Numbered from the stretch's first letter, positions 9,257-19,311 are shown. The stretch: DNA of 64,000 nucleotides from Bacteroides fluxus YIT 12057 (GCF_000195635.1 NZ_GL882605.1:41061-105060), one strand, 5' to 3'. Numbers and translations are program-made. Notes: a model not told the origin generated them from the sequence alone.

Positions 9257-12200
9257 TTAAAAAGTTACATCAAGTCCAAAGCTGAATTTTCTCAAAGCAG
9301 GATAACCGGCACCGGAACTCTCATCGTGTAAGTCGGATTGGATGCCCTTTGGCAAATGGTCAAATATATATAAATTCTCGCCTGATACATAAAATCTCAT
9401 TTTAGAGATTCCCCATTTCTTGATGATTGAAGATGGCAGGTTGTATCCTAACGTGATATTTTTGATATTGAGGTAGGCGCCATTATACATGTTACGTGTA
9501 TTGTTTTCACTGAACAGACCGTAGTTACGGCTCATTACACGGGGGTAATAGGCATTGGGGTTGTTTTCAGCCCACACATCGGTCTGGTCTTCGAAAATGC
9601 CGTATGTGAATGAAGAATAATAGGGACGGCTTAGATAACTGTTGATTATCCGGTCTTTTTTACCTACTCCTTGCAAGAAGAAAGAAAGGTCAAATCCCTC
9701 ATAGGCTACCGAACCGTTGACACCATATTGGAAGCGGGCGCGGCTGTTGCCAATACGTACCTTGTCACCGTGGTCGTCAAGTGTATTGTTGCCCCAGTTT
9801 ACTTCACCACTGTTGTCTAAGTCCGCAAAGCGGATGTCACCGGGTATATGACTTTTATTTTTGTAAGGAGCTATCCCCTCTTTTAAAGTAAAGGTATCGT
9901 TATAATTGCCGGCTACTCCCTCTTCAAAGTCGTCTATATCATAGAATCCTATGACTTTGTAACCCCAGATTTCACCCAATTCTTTTCCTTTGTAGAGGCT
10001 GCCGATATTTCCGGATTCTATTTTGACATCCGTGATATGGGCACGGCTGTCAAATAAGTTACCTCCAATGGAGTATTTCACTTTACCTATTTGATCTTTC
10101 CAATTCAAATTGATTTCCCAACCTTTGGTTTCCAAATCTGTAACGTTTTGCTTGGGTGCTTTGGTACCCAGTACAGTCGGTAACTCAAGGGCTGCATCCA
10201 GCATTCCTAATGTCTGTCTTCTATACCATTCGAATGTACCGGTCAGTCGGTTGTTAAACAATCCAAAGTCTATACCTAAATTGAGAGTTCTCACTTTTTC
10301 CCATGTAAAACCACTGCTGATAATGTTTGGGGTACCTATAGTCAGGTAGGGAAGGTTGGTTTCAGGATTAATCCATTCTGCATTATAGGTATTCATTACA
10401 GATAGGTAAGGATAATAATCAGAGCCGGTATTTTGGTTGCCGATCTCTCCGTACGATGCAAATAGTTTTAAACTGTTGAGTGTAGGTGCCAGGCTTTCCA
10501 TGAATTTTTCCCTACTTACATGCCAGCCTACAGAACCGGAAGGTACAAAAATAAAGCGATCTCCGGGGGCGAAGCGGGAAGAACCGTCATAACGAGCCGA
10601 AAATTCTAATAAATATTTTTCCTGGAAATTATAGTTCAAACGACCGAACATGCCTGCAACCGCCCATTCATAATAATTATCATCCACAGTCATGTCGCCA
10701 GTTGCCGTGCCAAAAGAAGGAGTCTCCCCGCTTATCAAATCCTGTCTTTTTCCCATGAAGTATGTATAGTCGGCATCTTCATAGTTAACGCCTGCCAAGG
10801 CACTTAAATTGTGTCCTTTTATGCTGTAATCATATCTGGCCGTGGCACTGAAAGACTGATACATTCTGTTTGTATTTGCTCTGCTGTAGCTGGATACCGT
10901 ATTGAATTCTTCAATTTGTCCATTACTTCCATCCATGTAACGATTTATGATGGCAGTGTTATTGGTATATTTGTTGGACTTATTGAAGGTATACTCTGCG
11001 TTGATTGCTAATCCTTTGATTGGCTTCCATTCCAGTCTTCCAAAGATACGTAAATCATCTCCGTTATTCCTGTTGGGTTCTTCGGCTTTAAGAATGTGTT
11101 CCGGAGTCCAATAGGGAATCAAATCTCCTGTACTGGGGTCTTTGTCGTAACCATCTTGTGCATAAGGTGGATATAATACTCCGTTTGAAAATACTTTCCA
11201 CATTCCTCCAGGGCTTTTTCGGCTGTCATTTTTATAAAATAAGTTTATACTGGCAGTGAGATTAGAGGTTATATTCATATTCAGATTGGTATTCAGATTG
11301 TATCTTTTGTATGAATCTTTATCTGTAATGAGAATGCCGTCCTGGTTGGTATAACCTAATGATACACGGTAGGCAGCCTTTTCAGTACCACCGGAGACAG
11401 AGACATTGTGAATTTGTTCAAAACCGTTTTGAAACGCCATATCCCAGTAATCATAGCTGTCCTTTAGCGGATATTTGTTCCCGTTCTCGTCTATATAAAT
11501 TCCATTTTCAGGAAAGTGGCTTGGATTTTGTTGATATTCTTCCAATAAACTTACCCATTTGTCTATATCAATTATGACCCCGTTGCTTGGCACTTCCCAT
11601 TTCTGGAAAGTTTTGGCAGTTTCGTATGTATTCAGTTTTTGGGGTAGGTCTGTGGCTTGGGTGAAAGCAAAATTTGCATTGTATGATACCTTTACTTTGT
11701 CATTCCTTTTCCCTTGTTTGGTGGTGATAAGAATAACTCCGAAAGCTCCCCTTGCACCATAAATAGCAGATGCTGAAGCGTCTTTTAATACGGAAACACT
11801 TTCAATGTCTTTAGGATTGATATCATCAATGGATTCTACTTCTGCATTATCTACAAGTACCAATGGTCCACCGCCATTGATTGACGTATAGCCGCGAATG
11901 TTCAAATCGGAGCTTTGTCCGGGGCGTCCTGTATTAGTAATAATCTGTAATCCGGGAGCTGTGCCTTGCAAAGCCTGAGCCGTACTTGCAATGGGGCGAT
12001 CCCCTAAGGCGTCATCCATCTTTACCGATGCAACAGATCCGGTAAGATTAGCCTTTTTCTGTGTACCGTAACCTACCACCACTACTTCATTCAGCATCTG
12101 GGAGTCTTCACTCATCTTGATATTCAGGAGCGCATTTCCCTTTACGGTTATTTCTTTGGGCATATAGCCAATATAAGTAATTAACAGAACATCCCCGTCT

Positions 12201-12493
12201 TTTGCGTCAATGCTGAATTTTCCGTCAATATCTGTGATTGTGCCGGTCGTTTTTCCTTTTACAATGATATTGGCACCAATGATAGGTTCCCCTGCATTGT
12301 CCAATACTTGGCCGGTTATTTTATTTTGTTGGGGATTGGGAACAGCATTCTCAACGGGCGCAATGTGTTTCCTTTCGTTGGCAACTTTAGCTTCGCTTCC
12401 GTACATTGTAGTCCCATACGTCAACAAACCGCATAGTAGCAATGTTTTAGGCAACTGATCTCTACTTTTTGATAGTGCTAGATTTAATTTCAT
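9257..12493 (-). CDS. SusC/RagA-family TonB-dependent transporter
   Basis: A 1078-residue outer-membrane transporter. After a signal region come a carboxypeptidase-regulatory-like domain (about residues 58-135, ITGQVLDNAGEPIIGANIIVKG), the SusC signature NEVVVVGYGTQKK near residue 137, a plug domain (ALQGTAPGLQI, LNIRGYTSINGG, DASASAIYGARGAFGVILI) and a 22-strand barrel ending in KFSFGLDVTF. It imports oligosaccharides or glycopeptides with the SusD partner using TonB energy. The upstream HTCS gene is on the same strand with a 186-bp gap carrying the likely regulated promoter. Confidence 0.97.
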   Translation of the reverse strand: MKLNLALSKSRDQLPKTLLLCGLLTYGTTMYGSEAKVANERKHIAPVENAVPNPQQNKITGQVLDNAGEPIIGANIIVKGKTTGTITDIDGKFSIDAKDGDVLLITYIGYMPKEITVKGNALLNIKMSEDSQMLNEVVVVGYGTQKKANLTGSVASVKMDDALGDRPIASTAQALQGTAPGLQIITNTGRPGQSSDLNIRGYTSINGGGPLVLVDNAEVESIDDINPKDIESVSVLKDASASAIYGARGAFGVILITTKQGKRNDKVKVSYNANFAFTQATDLPQKLNTYETAKTFQKWEVPSNGVIIDIDKWVSLLEEYQQNPSHFPENGIYIDENGNKYPLKDSYDYWDMAFQNGFEQIHNVSVSGGTEKAAYRVSLGYTNQDGILITDKDSYKRYNLNTNLNMNITSNLTASINLFYKNDSRKSPGGMWKVFSNGVLYPPYAQDGYDKDPSTGDLIPYWTPEHILKAEEPNRNNGDDLRIFGRLEWKPIKGLAINAEYTFNKSNKYTNNTAIINRYMDGSNGQIEEFNTVSSYSRANTNRMYQSFSATARYDYSIKGHNLSALAGVNYEDADYTYFMGKRQDLISGETPSFGTATGDMTVDDNYYEWAVAGMFGRLNYNFQEKYLLEFSARYDGSSRFAPGDRFIFVPSGSVGWHVSREKFMESLAPTLNSLKLFASYGEIGNQNTGSDYYPYLSVMNTYNAEWINPETNLPYLTIGTPNIISSGFTWEKVRTLNLGIDFGLFNNRLTGTFEWYRRQTLGMLDAALELPTVLGTKAPKQNVTDLETKGWEINLNWKDQIGKVKYSIGGNLFDSRAHITDVKIESGNIGSLYKGKELGEIWGYKVIGFYDIDDFEEGVAGNYNDTFTLKEGIAPYKNKSHIPGDIRFADLDNSGEVNWGNNTLDDHGDKVRIGNSRARFQYGVNGSVAYEGFDLSFFLQGVGKKDRIINSYLSRPYYSSFTYGIFEDQTDVWAENNPNAYYPRVMSRNYGLFSENNTRNMYNGAYLNIKNITLGYNLPSSIIKKWGISKMRFYVSGENLYIFDHLPKGIQSDLHDESSGAGYPALRKFSFGLDVTF

Positions 12494-12679
12494 ACTCTTT
12501 AGCTTTAATTAGATTTGCAATTAACAATAAGGAAAGAATCTATGATACAGCATGCTATCTGATTATTCTTCGTTTGCAAATATCAGTTAAAGATTAATAG
12601 CCTTCTTTGTTTTGCGTTTCTAATTGTGTTTTTTCCGTGTCGTGAGGACGAAAAGAACAAAAAAAGTAAAAATACAGTG
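12494..12679 (-). promoter_or_regulatory. Upstream region of susC-like gene
   Basis: This 186-bp gap between the HTCS stop and the susC-like start should hold the susCD promoter. The closest -7 match is GATATTTG at 12584-12577 on the minus strand (one mismatch to TANNTTTG), with no TTTG 19-21 bp before it, as expected for an activator-dependent promoter. The 16-bp box found before the sulfatase units was not found here at the equivalent place. Confidence 0.4.
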
Positions 12680-15600
12680 TCAATGCTTTTTTTTGTATTC
12701 TGTCGGTGTCATATCAAATTTTAGTTTGAAGATTTTTGTGAAGTGAGAACTGTTGACAAAACCTACTTCATTCATTATCTCTTGTATGTTCATATTGGAA
12801 TTAACAAGTAGGTGCGCGGCTTTTTCCAAGCGGATGTTACGGACATAATCGGAGAGGCTTTGTCCGTCAATTCCTTTTATATCCCTGTAGAGCTTAGTAC
12901 GGCTCATTCCTAATGCACTAGCTAACATATCAGGAGAAAGATTAGAATCGTGGATATTTTCGGCTATTACTCTTTTTAGTTTTTCGGTCATTTCTTTTTG
13001 TTCTTCAAGGTTCAGCATTGATTTTTGGAGCGCTTTGTCTTGATTCGGGTATTCTTCTTTGGTTTCACTTTCCTCTGTTTTTTCTTCGTCTCCTCTAACT
13101 GCTGGAGGGATACTGTTTTTAAACCATTTTTCTCTTTGCGTAAGTAATCTATGAAGATTGACCTCCAACAGTTTCATGGAGAATGGTTTGGGAATATACA
13201 AGTCCGCACCGGACTCATAGCCTTCTATTTGATTTTCCACATTCCCCTTGGCTGTCAGCATGACTAAAGGAATATAGGCGACAGAAAGATTGTTTTTGAT
13301 GCGTTTGCACATTTCTATCCCGTCCATTTCAGGCATCATGACATCGCTGATGATGATGTCCGGAAAGACGGACATGCACAGTTCCAATCCTGTACGTCCG
13401 TTGTCGGCTATATGTATATTGTAGGAGGCAGACAAATGTTCTTTCAGTGCTGCCTGCAGTTCTTTGTTGTCTTCCACTATCAGCAGGGTGGGAAGCCCGG
13501 GATTCGGGGAAAGACTTTCCTCCGTTTTTTCTGCGGATGTATCCGGTTGGAATTCAATGTATTGTGTTTTGATAAAACTTTCCATATCAAAATCATGGCT
13601 ATTGTCGGAAGATGGTTCCGGCAAATTGTCATAGATAGGCAATGCTACTATAAATTCACTGCCTGCCATGCGTTCACTGCTGACAATGATCATTCCCTGA
13701 TGTTGTAGTACGGTACTTTTTACGATGGCAAGCCCTATGCCTGAACCCAGATGTTCCTGTGTTTTTCCCTTTACCTGGAAGAAGCGTTCATAAATCAAGC
13801 GGATAGATTCAGAAGAAATGCCAATTCCGGTATCTTTTACCGTCAGAATGCAAAGAGGGGCTTCTGATGAAACTTTTCCTTCCACATGAATGGTGTCATA
13901 ACAGGGTTTGATATCATTCAAGGTCCCTCTCCTCAGGGAAATGTCAATTTTTCCTCCTTCGTCTGTATATTTGATGGCGTTGGTGAAGAGGTTTACAATC
14001 ATTTTCCCGATTTTGCTTTTGTCCGCATCCATTTTTATATTGCTGTCGGTTGCGGAATAGGAAATGCTGATGTGCTTGTTTTCTGCCCACAGGCTTGTTT
14101 CATTGAATACTTGCCGGGCTATTTGCGAAAAGTCAAGATGTTCAAGGTTCAAGGAGGAGATGCCCAAGTCCTGTTTCCGGATATCCACTAATTCCGTGAT
14201 GAGTGCCAGCATCTTTCCGGCATTGTACAGAATCGTGTTGTGCTCTTTTTCGGGTTGCGTCTTGTCGGCCAGTTTTTCTGCTGCGAGCAATATCAAGGTC
14301 AGAGGAGTCTTTAATTCATGTGAGGCATTCATGAAAAACTGCATTTTGGCTTGATATTTCTCCTCATCTTGTGCGATTAGTATTTTCTGTATCTCATTTT
14401 CTTTCTTTAGGTTCTGTTCTTTGGCATACTGTTTGAAAATAGATGCGGCTCCTCCGATTATTACGATAATATAGAGGATTTTTGCCCATCCGGACAGCCA
14501 CCAGGGCGGTAAAATGTCGATATCCAGTCTTCGGCCGGGTTCGTGCCAGGTATATCCTTTATTTGTAGATAGCTGCACTTCCAATTGGTACGAGCGATAA
14601 GGAAGATTTGAGAAATAGATTTCATTATTGGTATAGTGTAAGGTCTGCCAATCTTTCTGGAACCCTTTCAGACGGTAGCGGTACATGATCTGACCGGATA
14701 AATCATAGCCTAAGGCTGCAAAAGAAATGGAGAAATTGTTCTGCAGGTGGTTTAATGTCAGTTTGGAGGTGTTGTTGAGAACCTGCTTCAGAACGACAGT
14801 TCCGTTGTAGGCATTTTGAGGTACAATAGATTGATTGTTGACTGATAGGTCTGTAAATATCAGTCCGTTGTATTTTGCGTCGGGCGTCAATTCTTTCGGG
14901 TTGAAATAACTTAATCCGTATAATCCTCCCATATAGAGCATGCCGTCATTGCCTTTATAGGAAACATTGATTTTGAAAGCATTGTTCTGAAGGCCGTTGG
15001 CGAATCCGTATGTGTTGATTTTGTTCTTTTCTGTATCAAGCTTCACTATCCCATTGCCTCCTATCCAAACATTTCCGGAATCATCCATCAGGACGATTTC
15101 ACAGTCATTGCTTGGAAGGCCATTGGCTGTAGTGTAGCAAGTGGCGGTATAGTCATTTGCACTTGCGGAATGCAGCACGATTTTGTTTAAGCCTCCTCCG
15201 ATGGTTCCTACCCAGCATACAGAGTCGTTCAGGCAATCGATGCTTGCCAGATAGTCGGAAGACATGGAGGCCGGCAAGGTTTCATCAGTCCGGTAGGAAG
15301 ACACCGTCTTGACTTTTCCGTCATGGGTTAATTCTATACGGTTTAGTCCATTGGTGGTACATAAAAAAATATATTTCCCTTTTATAAGCAGTTGTGCGAT
15401 TTTTCTGGAAAGGAGGGCAGGGTCTGTTTGGGTGCCCAGTTCCATTTCTACAAATGGAGCATCCAGCGGGTCTTTGACGCAGAACAATCCGTTGCCCCAT
15501 GTACAAATCCATAAACGTCCCGATTCGTCTTCTTCCAGGTCGGATATGCTTGTATTTATTTTTTGTGCTTCCCGGCTGTTTTCCGGGGTCAGTTGCGATA

Positions 15601-16939
15601 TTTTTTGTGTCTGTGTATTATAAATCAAGACACTCTGGCTGGTACCTATATACAAGTGCTTCTGGTCCCGGCTCATTTGTACGGTTTGGTAGTAAACGGG
15701 ACGGTTGCTGCTTTTAGGCAGGGGAATCAGTGAAAATTGTTCCGTTTTGGGGTCATAACTCAGTAAGCTTGCGTATCCCACAATCATCCATAGGGTGCCG
15801 TCCTTCTGCCCGGTAACGGATACTATTTCATTTTGAAAGAATCCCATTTCCAGAAAGTCCTGCTTTGAGAAATTCTTAAAGAAGGATTTTGACAAGTTCC
15901 GGTAGAAAACTCCCCAGCTGTTGGTTGTCACCCATAAGTTTTCATATTTGTCTATCAGCATGTCTTTGATTTTTATGGTTGAGAGGCTGCTGTTTCTGCT
16001 GTTTTTTAGATAGTCATAAATGGCAGGGGATGCTGAAAATGGCTGTTGTACTTCAAAAACTCCTTCGGAATATGCGCACCAGAGCGTTTCTTCGCCGGTG
16101 ACGATAAATTCTCCTTTGGTGAACGAAGGTATCTTGGCGTTAGCCCGATGAAAGTTTATATGGGCCGTTATTGCAGGGTTCAGTTTGTTGCCGGTGGCGG
16201 AAATCCTGTAACATCCCTCGGCTGTACGCACATACAGGCAGTTGTTGGTAAAATAGATGTTTTGTATGGCTTCGTCCGTCTGTAGCAGTTCGCTGGCAAG
16301 ATAGGTGCTCTGCATGTTGATTTTATCGTTTTGAATGCATAGCTGTATAATGTGTTTGTTATTTGACCCCCAGATGGTTTCACCTTGAAATAGCAGATTG
16401 TTGACGCCTTTGCAGAAGATGCGTTCTGCCTCGCTCTCCCAACGTAGTATTTGCAGGCTGTCGTCATTGATTTTCAAGGCAGCCAGTCCTTGGTTTGACT
16501 GGATCCATAAATATCTTTCAGATGGGTCGGCAAATACTTTTGTGATGGAAGTGTCGAAGGACATCTTGTTGTAAGTTTCTTCTTTTATGTAGTAAGGTAT
16601 ATAGCGGTGGGTACTGAGGTCAAAGCAAGTCAATCCGCTCTCGGTTCCTATCCATAGCTTGTTACTGGTACATGCCATGGATTCGATGCGGTTGTGTGAC
16701 TGGTAGATTTTGTGTCCGGCGGGGTAGAAGTCGAAGGTTTGCAGTCCATAGCCGTCAAAACTTTGCAGTCCGGCATAAGTACCTATCCAGATGAGGCCTG
16801 TACTGTCTTGTGCAATGCAGTTGGCATCGGTGTGGGCCAGTCCGTCGCCGATGGTCAGCTGTTTGAATTTCTCATTGGTGGACATAAGCCGTAACGGGAA
16901 AAGCGCCAGGCATAGCAGGAGGGATATGCGGATTTTCAT
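12680..16939 (-). CDS. Hybrid two-component system sensor/regulator (HTCS) of the sulfatase locus
   Basis: The ATG at 16939 gives a signal peptide (MKIRISLLLCLALFPLRLM); the longer frame to 17056 runs into the preceding gene and is not used. The 1419-residue product has a periplasmic two-component-regulator propeller repeat domain, a Y_Y_Y domain (YRYRLKGFQKDWQTL), a transmembrane helix near residue 830, HisKA with phospho-acceptor His874 (NASHELKTPL), HATPase (DTGIGISSESI), a receiver with Asp1199 (IISDVMMPEMDG) and a C-terminal AraC helix-turn-helix (NEVGFVNSSHFTKIFKLKF). HTCS proteins sense a released sugar in the periplasm and activate the neighbouring utilisation locus. It starts 14 bp after the HU-like gene, so both are one operon. 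Confidence 0.96.
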   Translation of the reverse strand: MKIRISLLLCLALFPLRLMSTNEKFKQLTIGDGLAHTDANCIAQDSTGLIWIGTYAGLQSFDGYGLQTFDFYPAGHKIYQSHNRIESMACTSNKLWIGTESGLTCFDLSTHRYIPYYIKEETYNKMSFDTSITKVFADPSERYLWIQSNQGLAALKINDDSLQILRWESEAERIFCKGVNNLLFQGETIWGSNNKHIIQLCIQNDKINMQSTYLASELLQTDEAIQNIYFTNNCLYVRTAEGCYRISATGNKLNPAITAHINFHRANAKIPSFTKGEFIVTGEETLWCAYSEGVFEVQQPFSASPAIYDYLKNSRNSSLSTIKIKDMLIDKYENLWVTTNSWGVFYRNLSKSFFKNFSKQDFLEMGFFQNEIVSVTGQKDGTLWMIVGYASLLSYDPKTEQFSLIPLPKSSNRPVYYQTVQMSRDQKHLYIGTSQSVLIYNTQTQKISQLTPENSREAQKINTSISDLEEDESGRLWICTWGNGLFCVKDPLDAPFVEMELGTQTDPALLSRKIAQLLIKGKYIFLCTTNGLNRIELTHDGKVKTVSSYRTDETLPASMSSDYLASIDCLNDSVCWVGTIGGGLNKIVLHSASANDYTATCYTTANGLPSNDCEIVLMDDSGNVWIGGNGIVKLDTEKNKINTYGFANGLQNNAFKINVSYKGNDGMLYMGGLYGLSYFNPKELTPDAKYNGLIFTDLSVNNQSIVPQNAYNGTVVLKQVLNNTSKLTLNHLQNNFSISFAALGYDLSGQIMYRYRLKGFQKDWQTLHYTNNEIYFSNLPYRSYQLEVQLSTNKGYTWHEPGRRLDIDILPPWWLSGWAKILYIIVIIGGAASIFKQYAKEQNLKKENEIQKILIAQDEEKYQAKMQFFMNASHELKTPLTLILLAAEKLADKTQPEKEHNTILYNAGKMLALITELVDIRKQDLGISSLNLEHLDFSQIARQVFNETSLWAENKHISISYSATDSNIKMDADKSKIGKMIVNLFTNAIKYTDEGGKIDISLRRGTLNDIKPCYDTIHVEGKVSSEAPLCILTVKDTGIGISSESIRLIYERFFQVKGKTQEHLGSGIGLAIVKSTVLQHQGMIIVSSERMAGSEFIVALPIYDNLPEPSSDNSHDFDMESFIKTQYIEFQPDTSAEKTEESLSPNPGLPTLLIVEDNKELQAALKEHLSASYNIHIADNGRTGLELCMSVFPDIIISDVMMPEMDGIEMCKRIKNNLSVAYIPLVMLTAKGNVENQIEGYESGADLYIPKPFSMKLLEVNLHRLLTQREKWFKNSIPPAVRGDEEKTEESETKEEYPNQDKALQKSMLNLEEQKEMTEKLKRVIAENIHDSNLSPDMLASALGMSRTKLYRDIKGIDGQSLSDYVRNIRLEKAAHLLVNSNMNIQEIMNEVGFVNSSHFTKIFKLKFDMTPTEYKKKH

Positions 16940-16953
16940 GCTGTATTTGTTTT

Positions 16954-17562
16954 TTAAGATTGCTTGGTTTTTATGTAGTGTTTCTGGTTGCCCTTGCCAC
17001 GGCTTTCGATCACTCCTTTTTCCACGAAATATTTCAAGTCCTGCGCCGCTTTCCATTTCAGCCTTCCTGTCAGAGCCGTATATTTTACAATGTTGATAAA
17101 GCCGTTTTCATCAAGATAGGCTATCAGTCTTTTTTCCAGTTCTTCCATACTTAGATTGCTGGATTGCCTGAAGCCTATCGTTGGGCTGCGTGAGAGCTTG
17201 CCATCCAAAGCTTTTTTGAAGGTGGCCGAAGGACGGAAGTTTACATTGTTGAATTTGACGGACTGGGCGTGTATGTCTGTATTTTTTTCAACCAGGCGGG
17301 AACTTGTCACTTTCCCTGTGAAATAACCGAATTCACCCAATTCTACCCTGAATCCTCGGTTTATCAAGTGTGTCACGGTGTCAAACAGACTGATTAGCAC
17401 TCCTTCTATGTCTCCCTTGCGGAATCCGGAAAATTTAGCTGTCAAATCCAGTAATTCTTTTGCGTCGATAGTGCCTGCAGTGATGATTTGCGGGTAAAGC
17501 ACTTCTTTTTCTCCCTCTTTGGTGGTAAGTGCCGGTTTCTTTTTAAGATCATAATAAGCCAT
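16954..17562 (-). CDS. HU-like DNA-binding protein with C-terminal winged-helix-like extension
   Basis: A 202-residue cytoplasmic protein. Residues 1-125 match the Bacteroidetes HU/HIG family of histone-like proteins (MAYYDLKKKP start, GFRKGDIEGVLISLF, INRGFRVELGEFGYF, VKFNNVNFRPS). Unlike most members it continues with about 70 residues (MEELEKRLIAYLDENGFINI, LTGRLKWKAAQDLKYFVEKGVI, KHYIKTKQS) that look like a winged helix-turn-helix. It is the first gene of an operon with the HTCS (14 bp gap), suggesting a role in organising or tuning regulatory DNA of this locus. The domain reading of the C-terminus is inference. Confidence 0.85.
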   Translation of the reverse strand: MAYYDLKKKPALTTKEGEKEVLYPQIITAGTIDAKELLDLTAKFSGFRKGDIEGVLISLFDTVTHLINRGFRVELGEFGYFTGKVTSSRLVEKNTDIHAQSVKFNNVNFRPSATFKKALDGKLSRSPTIGFRQSSNLSMEELEKRLIAYLDENGFINIVKYTALTGRLKWKAAQDLKYFVEKGVIESRGKGNQKHYIKTKQS

Positions 17563-17621
17563 GATGTAGATATTAAGTATTAGATATCGTTGGAATAATA
17601 GTTATTTATGCTATGATTGGG

Positions 17622-17711
17622 TTAGCCGCTTGCAAACGGCTAATCAGCTGCCTGCAAGCAGCTGATTGGCTGTATATAGACGGCATATCAGCCGTTTATA
17701 GGCGGCTGATA
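17622..17711. repeat. Cluster of three adjacent palindromes
   Basis: Three hairpins stand almost head to tail: TTAGCCG at 17622-17628 with CGGCTAA at 17637-17643; a 10-bp arm AATCAGCTGC at 17642-17651 with its complement at 17658-17667; and TATCAGCCG at 17686-17694 with CGGCTGATA at 17703-17711. The core words CAGCTG/CAGCCG recur. They lie 60-150 bp before the leftward HU-like gene and 197 bp before the rightward sulfatase, so they could be operators or a structured leader of the HU-HTCS transcript. Confidence 0.7.
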
Positions 17712-17780
17712 ACTTTCTTGTGGTAAAGATACTTATTTATCCGTGCCCGGTTGCTAGTTTTAGCGCTTTTTTAGGGTTGG

Positions 17781-17876
17781 AAATGTTAAATGTACGCGTG
17801 GAATAGTATTTGGGACGGAAAACAAAAGATTGCGTATGGATAACAAAGCGGGATAGGGGAGAATGGCATAGATTTG
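17781..17876 (+). promoter_or_regulatory. Activated promoter A of the sulfatase operon
   Basis: A -7 box TAGATTTG lies at 17869-17876, 31 bp before the ATG. No TTTG stands at -33; GATAACA occupies about that place (17839-17845). The 16-bp word AAATGTTAAATGTACG at 17781-17796 starts exactly 88 bp before the -7 box. ATTG (17829) and GATAACA (17839) also recur at the same distances in the promoter at 20919-21014, so this is probably a binding region for a shared activator. Confidence 0.7.
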
Positions 17877-17907
17877 CGCATACTGTAAACTAAGAAATCA
17901 AGATATT

Positions 17908-19293
17908 ATGAAGGCATCTTATTTATTGGGCGTAGGGCTGTTGTCACAGTTTGGAAACGTGGCGGCTGTAAAAAAAGAACTTCCGAACATTGTCTTTGTG
18001 CTGGTGGATGACATGGGCATCGGAGATGTTGGTTGTTATTACAGTCAGCCGAAAATCAAAACACCGCATCTGGATGAACTGGCATCTGAAAGCCTGCAAT
18101 TTATGCAGCATTACAGTGGCTCTACCGTAAGTGCCCCGTCGCGTTGCTCTTTGTTGACGGGAAAGCACACCGGTTGTGGCTATGTGCGCGGCAATAAGGC
18201 TGTGAGAAATGAAGAAGGTGTTTTTGACCTGCATTTGCCGGCGGACGAAGTGACCGTAGCAGAATTGCTGAAGCAGAAAGGTTATGCTACCATGTGTGTC
18301 GGAAAATGGGGGCTGGGAGGCCCTCAGACGACAGGGAGTCCTGTAAAAAAAGGGTTTGATTACTTCTTCGGCTATCTTTCACAAGGCGAGGCTCACCGTT
18401 ATTACCCTCAGTATTTGTACGAGAATGAAACCCGGATCCAATTGGGGGGACGGGTATATAGCCATTGGATGATTCTGGAAAAAGGGTTGGACTTTATCCG
18501 TATGCAAAAGAAGGGGCAACCTTACTTTGCGTATTTTGCCATAACGCCTCCTCATGCCGATTTGGATTATCCGGATCTAAGCGGATATCAGGGTAAGTTT
18601 CCGGAAACACCTTATATAAATAGAAACGGGAAAGGCGGCTTCAAAACACAGATGGCTCCCAAGGCGGCTTATGCTTCGATGGTGACCGAGATAGACCGGA
18701 GTGTGGGAGAAATTATTTCATTGCTGAAGGAACGGGGGGAATGGAAAAACACTATCTTTGTCTTTTCCTCGGACAATGGCGTACACGCTGTAGGAGGGCA
18801 CGATCCTGAGTTCTTTGACAGCAACGGGCCGTTCCGCGGATATAAACGTGATTTATATGAAGGAGGCGTACGCACGCCGTTCATCGTTTCATGGCCTGAC
18901 CGGATAAAGGCTCATCGTAAAACTTCGCACATTTCGGCTTTTTGGGATTTTTTGCCTACAATATGTGATGTGATAGATGTGGAAGTTCCTGAAGGTGTGA
19001 ACGGCATTTCCTATTTGCCCGTTTTGTCGGATAGGGAGGGGGAACAGGCACGGCACGAATATATTTATTATGAATTTTATGAGATGGGCGGCAAGCAGTC
19101 TATTCTGAAAGATGGCTGGAAATTGGTACGCCTGAATGTCTCCGACCCGGAGAAGCTGGTGGAGGAATTGTATTATTTGCCACGGGACATCGGCGAGGAG
19201 CATAATCGGATAGACAGCAACCGGGCGAAAGCGGATGAACTCAGGGAGTTGATGGATAGGGCGCATACACCGAGCGAGTATTTTAATTGGTAA
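17908..19293 (+). CDS. S1-family sulfatase (arylsulfatase type)
   Basis: A 461-residue protein with a weak N-terminal signal (MKASYLLGVGLLSQFGNVAA). Metal-binding Asp34-Asp35 lie in VLVDDMGIGD, and the formylglycine motif is Ser75-A-P-S-R followed by SLLTGKH, the serine type that needs the radical SAM maturase anSME (not in this window). Later blocks GKWGLGGP, FSSDNGVHAVGGHD and LYEGGVRTPFIVSWP are standard for S1 sulfatases. It removes sulfate esters from a glycan, in the periplasm or outside the cell; the S1 subfamily and sulfate position cannot be told by eye. First gene of the rightward unit, 18 bp before the next sulfatase. Confidence 0.94.
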   Translation: MKASYLLGVGLLSQFGNVAAVKKELPNIVFVLVDDMGIGDVGCYYSQPKIKTPHLDELASESLQFMQHYSGSTVSAPSRCSLLTGKHTGCGYVRGNKAVRNEEGVFDLHLPADEVTVAELLKQKGYATMCVGKWGLGGPQTTGSPVKKGFDYFFGYLSQGEAHRYYPQYLYENETRIQLGGRVYSHWMILEKGLDFIRMQKKGQPYFAYFAITPPHADLDYPDLSGYQGKFPETPYINRNGKGGFKTQMAPKAAYASMVTEIDRSVGEIISLLKERGEWKNTIFVFSSDNGVHAVGGHDPEFFDSNGPFRGYKRDLYEGGVRTPFIVSWPDRIKAHRKTSHISAFWDFLPTICDVIDVEVPEGVNGISYLPVLSDREGEQARHEYIYYEFYEMGGKQSILKDGWKLVRLNVSDPEKLVEELYYLPRDIGEEHNRIDSNRAKADELRELMDRAHTPSEYFNW

Positions 19294-19311
19294 ACAACAG
19301 AATATAGAAAA

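Noticed and set aside
12494..12679. A third copy of the 16-bp sulfatase box before the susC-like gene
   Set aside because: The complement CGTACATTTAACATTT is not present at the expected distance from the best -7 match.
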